Shown in pieces: positions 43,641 through 55,890 of a stretch of 64,000 nt of DNA. Position 1 is the stretch's first letter, and every line of letters begins with the position of its first letter. Below the pieces are notes generated by a model, which was not told the origin of the DNA, made no database searches, and saw only the letters and a program-made list of their open reading frames with translations. The position numbers were made by a program, and so were the translations under genes. Source of the stretch: Mixophyes australis (Eukaryota; Chordata; Amphibia; Anura; Limnodynastidae); the NCBI GenBank assembly GCA_036250195.1, contig JAVHZZ010000004.1, positions 160,888,727 to 160,952,726 of the forward strand. Direction: 5' to 3'.

Positions 43641-46125
43641 GTGGGTAATGTCACTAATATGGTGATTTACAAAAACCCACAAGTTTTACCTTTAATTGTA
43701 TATTTCTCTCCTAGTCTCCCTATTTCTTACTTATTTATATTCATGCTATCATTTCTCCCCTCCTGTTTCGTCTCCACCTCCTTTCTCTTATTGCACAGTA
43801 CTTTCTCATTTTGCTCATGACTAAAAGAAAGGCAACGACAGGGAAATATTAGAGGAAACTGGGTCACGTTTGATCCATGGTCTAGAAAGGCAGAGGAAGA
43901 TGAACTTGGATCATTAGTTTCTGTAGGTGAACACAACAGATCATTTATAAAAAGCCAGCAGAGATAATGTTCTGAAAGCTTTGCTACATGCTGGAAACAG
44001 TAATTGGTGTTGTTTCAGCATGATGGCTACAAAATTAAAAAAGTCCATTTGTCAATATACACTGTGAGCACTGAGATTATAATGTGACAGTTTGGCTGCA
44101 TAACCTTTCGTCAGTCTACCAAGAAATAAATAGCATGTATTAGCTGTCCTCTTTGCAAATATGGCCATTAAAACTTTGCAGAAACGTTAGTCAATATTGC
44201 AGTATAATGTATAGAAAGTATCTTCATCCATCTATGTGCATGTGAAATCTCATTTATAGCCATTTACCCATAAAGATTATTTACTCATGTATCGTGTAGA
44301 ATTAACCGCCAGAAGATGCTGGTTTAAAGTTAACTATCTCTCTAGGGTGCCCTTTCCACGTTTAACTGTAAGTGAGGTCCAGTAATATACCTTGGAGTGT
44401 AATTGTTGCTGATTTATAAGCCAATTATTATATAGCATGAACATTATCTACCCCCCCGGCCTTGATTTTATCACTATAATTTAGTTTTCAATGAAAACCC
44501 AGGCATCACACAGTATATTAAAAAATGTGTATTTAAAAATAATGACTAGTAATTATTATCATTGCAATGAACCCTTTGCAGGGAGAAAAATAATAAAAAA
44601 TACAAAAAATAGTGCAATACTACATTTTTTTACAAATCATACATAACATTTTTAGATATTATTTTTGTGTCTCAAAATAAGCCCTATAATAGTGTCAAAA
44701 ATTTGAATATATTTTTATATAGAATAATACTGTTTTTACATTCTTATTATCGGTTTCTGGCAACGTTGGGTGTAATCATCCGAACTGCAAATTGTATTAT
44801 TGCATCCTGCATCCCTTGTGCAACATATACAAGAAAATATATCTTGCTCTTTCTCTTGTAATGTACTGCATTTACTACCATACATACTTGAGGCATCTAT
44901 ATTTGAACTATAATGCTAGTGTTTTATAATGCTATAATTTCATCACTGGGGTGTAATAATAATCTTAATATATGTTGGTCTAAAACAAAATGTAAAAATA
45001 ACTTTTTCTTAGCTATTAAAGACTATTAATATATAGACAGTCCAACAGGCCGTACACTTCCCAGCTTTGTGAGACAGCTTGAGACTGGAATCTCTGCCTA
45101 CCGTGTAGAATTTGAACCACATTTTGACAACTTCCTTTGAGGATTAAAGCTGATTTGCAGGGCATGATTAATGACATGACAAACTAAACTGTTCTCTATT
45201 TTGCATTGCACTGGTAGAGCTATATTGGGCACTGTGCTATAAAGGGAAGCCGGATGCGATGCAACCAGAACAGTTAACACTATCCACATATAGGGAATGT
45301 GGATCAATCTCTATTACACCGACCATTACAATGATGGAATCTTAGCTCATTCCAGCACCTGCGTTAATTACCAATAACTCAGCAGAAGAGCCTGGTTCTC
45401 CAAGTGCAAATGTGATCTGTTTTACAGGTGGAAGTCATTTATCACCATTGTGATAACCAAGGACAAACGCAGATAACCCACTATCTTTTTTTTACAGCTG
45501 TTTTATTAATCTGAGTAAAATATTCTCTGCACTCCAACCCTCTAGACATTACTCTTTTTTTTCAATAATCTCTAATACAATTTAAGGACCCCTTTTCCTG
45601 CCTCTACCTTTTCCCTCATTTTACACAACAAAATTGACCCAAAGTCAGTATTTTGTGTTGTCATAGGACTGGAATATACTACTGCTCATGTTCATTAATA
45701 TTGCAATAGTTCCAAAATCCTGGACACTCAGTTTATAGGACCTGATCTACTTACATACATTTTCTTAGATAAGGTAGTCTTTTTTCTGAATTTAATATTT
45801 TATTTTACTGTAAAAATTTACATGAAAAGTCCACCATGTGTAGACTGTTTATATGCTGGAGGAAACTGTTAAAAAAATTATACAAAGTGGTCAATTTCAA
45901 ATTGTTCTGTGTGTTTTCTGTCAGTTCGTCCCTTTGTTTAGTGTAAGTTTGTGTTGTTTAAGATTGTTTCCCCTTGTTTTACAGTTTCCAAGATATTTTA
46001 TATTTTCTCCTAGCTCCTTAAAAATAATGTAAAATTGTGGTTTTCACTGCATTCAACTGGAAAGAAAATGTAAATGAGCTGAAAATGACCTTTGTTCTAC
46101 ACCATTACCATTTGCTGTATCTCTC
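43641..46125. other. Intergenic sequence, no gene recognised
   Basis: AT-rich. 45080-45480 is less AT-rich, repeat-free and has octamer-like and TAAT motifs, a candidate conserved noncoding block. Frames at 43727, 44667 and 45098 show no domain. Confidence 0.4.
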
Positions 46126-46207
46126 AGGGTCCAAGCACTTACATGTGTTCTTCTAGAAAGAGACCTGAACAGCAGAGGTTTCAGCTATCTGTAAGTGCCA
46201 GGACCCT
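46126..46207. repeat. 82-nt imperfect hairpin
   Basis: AGGGTCCAAGCACTTACA (46126) pairs with TGTAAGTGCCAGGACCCT (to 46207), about 16 of 18 bases; an inner pairing is weaker. Could be a MITE relict or, less likely, a pre-miRNA-sized hairpin. No expression evidence. Confidence 0.6.
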
Positions 46208-46632
46208 GATAAATACAGTATGGGACATTATCGTGTCATTATTAAGCATATTTCAGTTTTCCTTCAACATGCTATTATTTATTTCAGTTTAATGCAACAT
46301 ACTATCAAATGTTTTTTTTTTAAGAATCAGGAAAAGGTAGTCTAAAATCCTGGAAAGTGTCAAATGAGAGAAAAGTCAAAAAACATCTCAAACGTCAAGT
46401 AAGATAAAAAACTAAACTGACATTATTACAGCCTACAGGCATTTGGTACCTCAAAAGTGATGCCCATGTTTCATGCCAGTATTAAAACACCAAGGACAGA
46501 ACAAGTTGTACACTCCAATCACCGCAAACCAATTACAAGTGAACACATTAAAAATAAAATAATACAAATGTGCATTTTTTAGGCTTAGTATTATTTTATC
46601 AGTTCCTATTCTGTTATCTTATAAAAGACGTA
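46208..46632. other. Intergenic sequence
   Basis: Nothing recognised. Confidence 0.5.
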
Positions 46633-47071
46633 GGCTGGGTACACACTATAGGTTTTTCACCCGATCATCTGGCCAATCACACGATAAACGACCGTTTGGC
46701 CTGATATCGCCTTAGTGTGTATGGTCCAACAATGAACGGTTATCGTTCCAAAGCAAATCGTATTGTTTCATTTGATTTTTAACCTGACTAGAAAACTCGT
46801 TAAACAATGGAACAGTGTTGTTCCAATTCGGCAGCCTGTGTTCACGGACAACCATCAGTGTCCATAGATCTCTATGGAGTGTGCAGAGTCACGATCTTTT
46901 CAGCCGATGGCTATGACAGATTTTGAGCACAGATCAGAAGGTAGATCATGTAAAATGTGTATAGTGTGTACACATGAATCGGCATGATGATTGGGACTTT
47001 TTTTTTCAGTCGTTGGTAAAATCATTAATGATATCGCATTGAGAGAAATTGTCTGTAGTGTGTACCTTGGT
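46633..47071. mobile_element. Harbinger-like MITE, copy 1
   Basis: Begins GGCTGGGTACACACTATAGG and ends CTGTAGTGTGTACC, the inverted termini of this family. Internal sequence (GGTTTTTCACCCGA, GAGTCACGAT, GTGTATAGTGTGTACACATG, CGTTGGTAAAATC) is shared with copy 3 at 58033. No target duplication is clear for this copy. The 113- and 119-aa frames after 46991 include its right end and flanking sequence and are not genes. Confidence 0.75.
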
Positions 47072-47654
47072 TCCACACTATTTTTGTCTTTCCATTGTTA
47101 CCACACTGCTTTCCCTTACAGTCCTGTTATTTGCCTGTTTTATTTTTTCCTTTACGCTCCCTGCAGATACCCCTCTCTTTCCTCTGTTTTCCTTACCTGC
47201 TTTTGGTTCACCATTTATTTTTCTTTCTTTTCCCTCCTTTCAAGTCCACTTCACTGTCCCTTTGCTCTTCCATTCACACACTTTTCTGTCCAGTTCTCTC
47301 GCCTAAAGAGCTTCACACTAACTGGCAAATGATCAAACAGATGCAAACCATAAAACCAATGCTGTGGCAGGCAATGAGGCATCTACCTACCAGAAAAGCT
47401 CCCAGTATGTTTTATGGCCAGTCCACCTTTGGGCCCAGGTTATCTGCTAATTAAGAATAAGCTTCATTAGGCATGTGTGTACGTAGCTACTATGTTACTA
47501 TGTGAAGACAAGAGAATCACTTTGTCATCTTTGATTCATTTACTACATCCAATTAGTTAAAATCTGAAAAGTATCTCAAATTAAATAATACCTGTTCATA
47601 AGGAGAGCTAACCAAATAATCCTGCCCTACACTGATGACCTCCAGGAATGGCAA

Positions 47655-47661
<7 letters not shown>

Positions 47662-47699
<38 letters not shown>
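47662..47699. repeat. (TA)n microsatellite
   Basis: Pure TA run. Confidence 0.95.
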
Positions 47700-47703
<4 letters not shown>

Positions 47704-50005
47704 TATTTATTCTTGAGCATAATTCATTCACTTTCTGATAGCTAGGCATATGCTAATGGAAGTAAGCTTATTATTTGAAGCATGAAGCTGCTTGTCAATG
47801 AAGCTTCATTAACACTGTTATCACTGCCTGACATTTATCTTATAATTTTCTGGAACTGGCTGTCGCATCTCCATGGCAACCCAAATTGCAATGGAAACAA
47901 GTAAGATAATAAAGGCATCGGATGAGATTGACAGTTCCTAAGCCTGACATTTGCATCACAAGATGAGTTAGTGTCCTTAGTGTTTATAACGACTACATTT
48001 CCTACAAAGCATAATTCCAAAATCTGATTCAACATAGAATGTAGATGTAAAGATTTATATATAGTTTATTTAGTTAGTTAATATTAAGACTAGTGGCTGA
48101 TACATGCTTTTATATTTATTGTAGGTGGAGAATCAGTGGTTGCTATTTACAGATAGAATATTTTAGCCAGAATGCTTGGGTTGGGGTTTCTATAATTTGA
48201 AGCCTCGTACATATAAACTCTAGTAAAACACATTTAAAATGAGGTATTCCCCTCATTAATTTGTGTACTAGAGCTCTGTCATCTACTGTAGGAATGGGTG
48301 TCAATGATCATGTCTGTATATCTGGCATTATCATAGAGCTGCAGCAATAATTTACATTCATTTTTCCTGGTTTTTGGAACTCTCTGGATACCATATTTCC
48401 AAATAAACATCCCTATCTATGTACCAATTAAAATTACGGGAGTAGTCAGTATCTAATAGTTCTCAGGTCCTGAGTGCTTGATGTCAAATGATGACTCCAC
48501 AACTAATTTCTCAGGGGGCATAAAAAGTCTAAATAAAATGATTGCACAGGAGCCATTAAAACCCCATATAAAAAGTAAATGACATTCTGGAATGTGTTAC
48601 AATAAATACTAAAGTTTCCTTTATTGTCACTATTATGGGTAGTTTGTGCAGCCCATAGATGGAGAGAGGACAGGAGAGTCTGCAAAGCTGCATATTTTAA
48701 TGCATCACCACCCCTGCTGAAAATTTTCTTGTAAACAAAATGCTCTTAACACTTCATTTCTTGAGAGTCCCTTAGCATAGTAATTTTACAGTAATGATAA
48801 ATTGCCAATATGCTGTAAAGTTGCATTAGTTTTATGAAACCATTAGGTGATGGAGCACGTTTGGAAGGGACACTGTTAATGCCTGCGAGACATATGAAAA
48901 ATCAGACACATTAGCCAAAGGTGACAATTGTCATCAACTGCCTCGTCTGGATGCATTCTGTTCCTGTTTTCAAAGAGTTGTTTGTGAACAACTTTCACAA
49001 TAAATAGAATGTGCAACTCACAATAAAGAAACTGCTTTTAAATGTCAGTTAATGGAATTCTGAAAAGGATTTCTTTTTGTACGTCTGACAGAAAAGAGCA
49101 ATGTCTACTTGTGCCACAGTCTCTGTACAGAAAGGACAAATTTAATTTCAATTGGTTTATTTTGATCATTTTTTATTTAAAACATGATCATTTATTATTT
49201 AAATGTCTCCGTATCTCATACATCAAATTTCAAGCCAGTTCTTTTTGTAATGCCATTGTACAACAGTTAAAAACTCCTCACTGTTTTGACACTGAGGTAT
49301 TGCTTGGCATACAAACACTGCTTTTAAGCATCTGTTTTAGGGCTGTGTTACATGGATGATTTTGTAATATAATGTAACATATGCCCCCCTATTGGCTCGC
49401 CTATAAATATTGTAATGTCCTGCTGATGATGTTCAGTGAGCTCACATCAATCACAGGACTCTAGAATCTTTATATAAATGGGTGACAAGACAAAAATTCA
49501 GCAGGAATTCCAAAACAGGCTTGGCTTCACTGTGCTTTGGGAAATCATTAGTAGGGTTATTTAAAAAGTTCTGATTTTAACACGAACAGCATAGATATAT
49601 GTAAGATTTCCATTTAAAATATATAATGTTTTTTTGGGAAGGTTTATGTCTCCAACCTGTCTATCTACACAAATATGTGCAAATACAAAAAAACATAATA
49701 CACAAACACACACATATACTACATCATGAAACACAATATAGATATGAGAAATGTAAGACCAGTTGCATATATTTGCTTGCCAATAAAGCAAATGAAAAAG
49801 ATACGAAAGGTATAATGAGGGACATTGAGTAAAGGCAGGGTTATTTGGCTCCCAAAACAAACTGGACTGCTAAAGATGGGCACTTGTAAGGTTTGGTAAA
49901 AGCCAGTGTCCAATTCAACTTTCAAAGTCATTTCAAGAGTCAAACATATCATTATTTAATAAAATGATATATTTTTTTAAATAAATTAATATATTGCTAT
50001 TATTC

Positions 50006-50011
<6 letters not shown>

Positions 50012-50050
<39 letters not shown>
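50012..50050. repeat. (TA)n microsatellite
   Basis: Pure TA run. Confidence 0.95.
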
Positions 50051-50055
<5 letters not shown>

Positions 50056-50622
50056 TAATATAAATTGATGAGTCATAGTAAATAACTGTCCTCTCAAATT
50101 TGATTAGCATATTTTCCATAACAGAATATAGAAATAATATAGACATCGTATTGGTATGAACATTATATAACAATGCATAAGATTAGGTTTTTGGGATAGA
50201 TGTGTAAAAACATTTACATTTATTGCTGTAAGTGCCTTCGTTTCAAGTATCGGGATTTTAGGTTCATGACCCCCAAACCCAGGTTACACAAAGTCGCAGA
50301 GCAGAAACCCGCAAAAACTGGATTGTGTCCAAACCTTAATTAATCTGAAATTAATTTGATTTTTAAAGCCTCCATCTGGCTGTGTTTGGGCAAGACAAAT
50401 ATATAAACAAGCTATGGTACTTATTCTCTGTTCAAGCCTTTGCTAATACCTTTAGAATGACATCTGACTTTGTTTATTCAGATAGACGACTGCTTGAGAT
50501 AACCCAATTAATAGGTTGCATGATGTCTTATGTCACCATAAAGCTCATCTGAAGGTGTGTGTATTAATTGCCACTTGAAAGTCTTAAAGGGTTTAAGAAG
50601 AGTATATCTTAAGCATTTAATA

Positions 50623-50624
<2 letters not shown>

Positions 50625-50663
<39 letters not shown>
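50625..50663. repeat. (TA)n microsatellite
   Basis: Pure TA run. Confidence 0.95.
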
Positions 50664-50668
<5 letters not shown>

Positions 50669-50970
50669 TATTAATACGTTTTATTGCATAATACAGGCAG
50701 TGATTTTAGCAATGGTTGGCATTTCTGTCTCAGAGCTATCTATGGTGATCTTGCACATTCGTTCTACCTACAGTACAAAGCAGGGCCGGACTGGGACTAA
50801 AAATCAGCCCTGGCATTTAAAATACAGAGGCCCACCTCAGTTCAAGCATGAAAGAAGCTTTGTGCCGCCACGCAGCGGCAGCACCGAAAAGGGCGTGACT
50901 TCATTGTTTTGTGTGTGTGGCCAACATGGGGCATTCATACATACATTATAATAAAACACTACATTTATCA

Positions 50971-53880
50971 CAGCCCCCCTCAGTGAAACAAAGGCCCCAG
51001 TCAGTGAGATACACACAGCCCCAGTCAGTGAGACACACAGCCCCCCTCAGTAATACACACAGCCCGAGTCAGTGAGACACACAACCCCCCCTCAGTAATA
51101 TACACAGCCCCCCCTCAGTAATATACACAGCCCCCCTCAGTAATACACACAGCCCCCCTCAGTAATACACAGTCCCCCCTCAGTAATACACAGTCCCCCC
51201 TCAGTAATATACACAGCCCCCCATCAGTAATATACACAGCCCCCCCTCAGTAATACACACAGCCCCCCCTCACTAATACACACAGCCCCCCCTCACTAAT
51301 ATACACAGCCCCCCTCAGTAATACAGTCACCCCTCAGTAATATACACAGCCCCACCTCAGTAATATACACAGCCCCCCTCAGTAATACACACAGCCCCCC
51401 TCAGTAATACACAGCCCCCCTCAGTAATATACACAGCCCCCCTCAGTAATACACAGCCCCCCTCAGTAATACACAGCCCCCCTCAGTAATACACACAGCC
51501 CCCCTCAGTAATATACACAGCCCCCCCTCAGTAATACACAGCCCCCCTCAGTAATACACAGCCCCTCTCAGTAATACACAGTCCCCCTCAGTAATACACA
51601 CAGCCCCCCTCAGTAATACACACAGCCCCCCCTCAGTAATATACAGTCACCCCTCAGTAATACACAGTCACCCCTCAGTAATATACACAGCCCCACCTCA
51701 GTAATATACACAGCCCCACCTCAGTAATATACACAGCTCCCCTCAGTAATACACACAGCCCCCCTCAGTAATACACACAGCCCCCCCTCAGTAATACACA
51801 CAGCCCCCCTCAGTAATATACACAGCCCCCCCTCAGTAATATGCACAGCCCCCCCTCAGTAATATACACAGCCCCCCTCAGTAATATACACAGCCCCCCT
51901 CAGTAATATACACAGCCCCCCCTCAGTAATATACACAGCCCCCCCTCAGTAATATACACAGCCCCCCTCAGTAATACACAGCCCCCCTCAGTAATATACA
52001 CAGCCCCCCCTCAGTAATATACACAGCCCCCCTCAGTAATATACACAGCCCCCCTCAGTAATACACACAGCCCCCCATAGTAATATACACAGCCCCCCCT
52101 CAGTAATATACACAGCCCCCCCTCAGTAATATACACAGCCCCCCCTCAGTAATATACACAGCCCCCCCTCAGTAATATACACAGCCCCCCTCAGTAATAC
52201 ACAGCCCCCCTCAGTAATACACACAGCCCCCCCTCAGTAATATACACAGCCCCCCCTCAGTAATACACAGCCCCCCTCAGTAATACACAGCCCCCCTCAG
52301 TAATATACACAGCCCCCCCTCAGTAATATACACAGCCCCCCCTCAGTAATATACACAGCCCCCCCTCAGTAATATACACAGCCCCCCCTCAGTAATACAC
52401 ACAGCCCCCCTCAGTAATACACACAGCCCCCCTCAGTAATATACACAGCCCCCCCTCAGTAATATACACAGCCCCCCTCAGTAATATACACAGCCCCCCC
52501 TCAGTAATATACACAGCCCCCCTCAGTAATACACACAGCCCCCCCTCAGTAATATACACAGCCCCCCTCAGTAATATACACAGCCCCCCTCAGTAATATA
52601 CACAGCCCCCCTCAGTAATACACAGCCCCCCTCAGTAATATACACAGCCCCCCTCAGTAATATACACAGCCCCCCCTCAGTAATACACAGCCCCCCCTCA
52701 GTAATACACAGCCCCCCCTCAGTAATACACACAGCCCCCCTCAGTAATATACACAGCCCCCCCTCAGTAATATACACAGCCCCCCCTCAGTAATATACAC
52801 AGCCCCCCCTCAGTAATATACACAGCCCCCCCTCAGTAATACACACAGCCCCCCTCAGTAATACACACAGCCCCCCTCAGTAATATACACAGCCCCCCCT
52901 CAGTAATATACACAGCCCCCCTCAGTAATATACACAGCCCCCCCTCAGTAATATACACAGCCCCCCTCAGTAATACACACAGCCCCCCCTCAGTAATATA
53001 CACAGCCCCCCTCAGTAATATACACAGCCCCCCTCAGTAATATACACAGCCCCCCTCAGTAATACACAGCCCCCCTCAGTAATATACACAGCCCCCCTCA
53101 GTAATATACACAGCCCCCCCTCAGTAATACACAGCCCCCCCTCAGTAATACACAGCCCCCCCTCAGTAATACACACAGCCCCCCTCAGTAATATACACAG
53201 CCCCCCCTCAGTAATATACACAGCCCCCCCTCAGTAATATACACAGCCCCCCTCAGTAATATACACAGCCCCCCCTCAGTAATACACAGCCCCCCCTCAG
53301 TAATACACAGCCCCCCCTCAGTAATACACACAGCCCCCCTCAGTAATATACACAGCCCCCCCTCAGTAATATACACAGCCCCCCTCAGTAATATACACAG
53401 CCCCCCTCAGTAATACACACAGCCCCCCCTCAGTAATACACAGCCCCCCCTCAGTAATACACACAGCCCCCCTCAGTAATATACACAGCCCCCCCTCAGT
53501 AATATACACAGCCCCCCCTCAGTAATATACACAGCCCCCCTCAGTAATATACACAGCCCCCCTCAGTAATACACAGCCCCCCCTCAGTAATATACACAGC
53601 CCCCCTCAGTAATACACAGCCCCCCCTCAGTAATATACACAGCCCCCCTCAGTAATATACACAGCCCCCCTCAGTAATATACACAGCCCCCCTCAGTAAT
53701 ATACACAGCCCCCCTCAGTAATACACAGCCCCCCCTCAGTAATATACACAGCCCCCCTCAGTAATACACAGCCCCCCCTCAGTAATATACACAGCCCCCC
53801 TCAGTAATACACAGCCCCCCTCAGTAATATACACAGCCCCCCCTCAGTAATATACACAGCCCCCCCTCAGTAATATACAC
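50971..53880. repeat. 2.9-kb minisatellite of 20-22-bp units
   Basis: The unit is CAGCCCCCCTCAGTAATACA, or the same with TATACA or CACA at the end, giving 20-22 bp; C-run length varies from 5 to 7. About 130-140 units. The first units are diverged (CAGTCAGTGAGACACA), the rest very uniform. A higher-order period of 444 bp is visible: 52320-52763 is repeated from 52764, and stretches 52568-52777 and 53012-53221 encode identical frames. The complementary strand has G5-G7 runs every ~20 nt. Confidence 0.97.
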
Positions 53881-53890
53881 TCACCTTGTT

Positions 53891-54024
53891 GCTCGGCGGA
53901 GGGAGCTCAATGTGATGTGCGGCTGTTGCCAGTGATCACATGGGACGCGCACCATGTGACAGGTGCTGTCCCATGTGATTAATATCACATGACCGCACAT
54001 CACATTGAACTCCCTCCGCCGAGC
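53891..54024. repeat. Hairpin with 32-bp arms in hAT C right end
   Basis: 53891-53922 and 53993-54024 are reverse complements with one mismatch. A second, inner pair (CACATGGGAC... and GTCCCATGTG) continues the fold. Subterminal hairpins occur in some hAT elements; here it may be a nested palindromic element. Confidence 0.85.
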
Positions 54025-54139
54025 AGCGCACAGTGAGCTGCGCTGCTCGGGCGGGCATGGTGCCCCCATCGGATCGGCCCAATTAGCCATCGGCCCTTCT
54101 GGCATTTGCCAGAAGTGCCCGATGGCCAGTCCGGCCCTG

Positions 54140-54550
54140 GTACAAAGATATAATGGTCGTTTAATTGGTGCCTGACTAAATCGGCCCTGGTCTGGGTGTA
54201 TTTGAGTGTTTGTGGTAGGGTAATTAATTTGTAAGCTCTACTGGATGAAGGATTGATGTAACTGAATAATATTCTTTAGTTGTACTGTGCTACTTATTAT
54301 GTTAATACTATGTAATAATGGATAATAATAATAGTATACAAATAACTGTTGTTGGGACAAACATATAAGCAACTTTAATTGTATTGCATTCATTGGAAAA
54401 TGCACATTAGAGATGAGAGGAATATTTAGTATATATTCATAACATTTTGATTTTGTGTGATTCTTTTGTGGAATGAAATCTGGGAAGCTTACTCATAGAA
54501 ATTTTCAGTAAAAAGTATTATTATCAGTCAGAATGTTTTGAATGAAGTAA
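54140..54550. other. Short interval with a LINE-like tail relict
   Basis: 54220-54335 (GTAAGCTCTACTGGATGAAG... to GGATAATAATAATAG) follows the order of the LINE-like tail consensus in this window (GTAAGCTC, GATGTAA, then ATAATAATA end) but is strongly diverged. Nothing else seen. Confidence 0.4.
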
Positions 54551-54971
54551 AGCTGGGTACACACTACAGAAATTTCGACCAACTTTTTATGCCGAGCGAT
54601 TTTACATGCGATTGATGGTCCGATCGCTCGGTCCATGGAATGCATACACACTAGCCTTGTTTAGGACGATAAAGAGAAGAGCGGACGTCCCTTTAGCGAC
54701 TTTTTACAGCCATGTTGTCGTGAGCAATGACTGTAATTTCTTACTCCCTGTTGTGGATCGGTCGGAAGTTTATACACACTACACAGCGGAAACGAGATTG
54801 GAACGAAAATATTAAACGGTACGACCAACCAAATGAGGCGATAATCGTCCATTTGGGCAGACTTTCGACCATCGTGTCACTACACACACTGACCCGACTT
54901 TTGAACGAACGGTCGTATGTCGGCTGTTTGAGCCGATTATTGGACGAAAACAGTGTAGTGTGTACCCAGCT
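54551..54971. mobile_element. Harbinger-like MITE, copy 2 (best-preserved ends)
   Basis: Perfect 18-bp inverted termini (AGCTGGGTACACACTACA, 54551-54568; complement at 54954-54971) with TAA on both sides (54548-54550, 54972-54974). 3-bp TWA duplication suits PIF/Harbinger. The interior differs from copies 1 and 3, so this is a separate subfamily sharing the termini. Short frames inside are not genes. Confidence 0.85.
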
Positions 54972-55715
54972 TAACACAGATCATTGCTGATTTTAGAGAT
55001 CTTTCTTTGCATAGCATGGATGGTATTTGTAATGTGTGTATGGCACTAGATGGAAAAGCAAATTGACGTAACAAAAACAATTAATCTCAGTCCTTCCTGG
55101 GTGGGTGGTCGCCCATCTACATACTCTACATCCAGCCTATATGATTGTGTGTGTGTGTAATTCATTAGCACATGTCTGGCTGCCAGCTTTACTTTTAAAG
55201 CTGTGCTATATATGTATACATTTAAGACATCAGAGTATATTTTAGCTAGGAAAAAAACTCAAGTTTTTGTTCAAACGTATTTTTCAAATATATTAATCCA
55301 CCTTTTTTATTTCTCCATAAAAATGTTCTTTGCACATAATTGCTAGGCAGAAAAGGTCATATTTTAGTCTGTGCTGAAGTGCTGCTGTGCATCAGGCACA
55401 ATGCTGCCATGGGCTGTATTTACAGTGACAGGCAATTAAAAGCTATATATTGAGCAGTGACATAAAGAGGTGATCTAGACAGAAAAGCTGAAATTCTAGA
55501 AATATAAAAATAGCATGCTCTATTCATTATTTTCTAGCAAAAAAAATAGGTAAATAATTTCCCCATATTTATGAACGTTAAAGTACAGGCTGAACAATCA
55601 CTGATAAAACATTGAGAAAAACGGCACTGAGGAAAATATATCTCTGTTTATGCAACGGAGCATAGTGTGCCAAAAGAACAGACTCTCTTAATGTTTGAGT
55701 GTGCCTGTTTGCTGG
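54972..55715. other. Intergenic sequence, no gene recognised
   Basis: Nothing recognised. Confidence 0.5.
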
Positions 55716-55890
55716 ACTACCATCATCATCATCATCATTTATTTATATAGCGCCAACATATTCCGTAGCGCTTTACAATTGGGGACAAACGTAATAAACT
55801 AATAAACAAACTGGGTAAAACAGACAAAGAGGTGAGAAGGCCCTGCTCGCAAGCTTACAATCTATGGGACAATGGGAGATTGACACATGA
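55716..55890 (-). mobile_element. LINE-like 3' end with (ATG)n tail
   Basis: Plus-strand order: CATCATCATCATCATTTATT, TATAGCGCCAACATATTCCG, AGCGCTTTACAATTGG..., GCTCGCAAGCTTACAATCTA. Read on the minus strand this is a retroposon 3' end finishing in ATGATG repeats. It is longer than the SINE tails, so it probably shows the partner LINE's own 3' region; the family is not identified. Confidence 0.6.

Larger units (their letters stand above)
47072..50780. other. Intergenic sequence with TA microsatellites
   Basis: TA runs lie at 47662-47699, 50012-50050 and 50625-50663. The blocks 47710-48010 and 48730-48990 are repeat-free with homeodomain/octamer-like sites, candidates for conserved noncoding sequence. 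No exon recognised. Confidence 0.4.
50781..54139. mobile_element. Non-autonomous hAT-type DNA transposon C, swollen by a minisatellite
   Basis: Perfect 14-bp inverted termini, CAGGGCCGGACTGG (50781-50794) and CCAGTCCGGCCCTG (54126-54139), lie between exact 8-bp target duplications gtacaaag (50773-50780, 54140-54147), all typical of hAT. Only about 190 bp on the left and 260 bp on the right are unique; the remaining 2.9 kb is a 20-22-bp tandem array. The right part contains a 134-nt hairpin. No transposase. Minus-strand frames at 52568, 53012 and 53185 (repeated ITEGG motifs) are translations of the array. Confidence 0.95.

Noticed and set aside
46991..47454. Overlapping 113/119-aa frames, Phe/Leu-rich
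   Set aside because: They start within the right end of a MITE and run through pyrimidine-rich sequence in two frames at once; no domain.
52568..53376. Three minus-strand frames with repeated ITEGG motifs
   Set aside because: They are translations of the 20-22-bp array; open only because unit lengths avoid stops.
50971..53880. CRISPR-like regular repeats
   Set aside because: Units are head-to-tail with no unique spacers, inside a hAT transposon of a vertebrate-type genome. It is a minisatellite.
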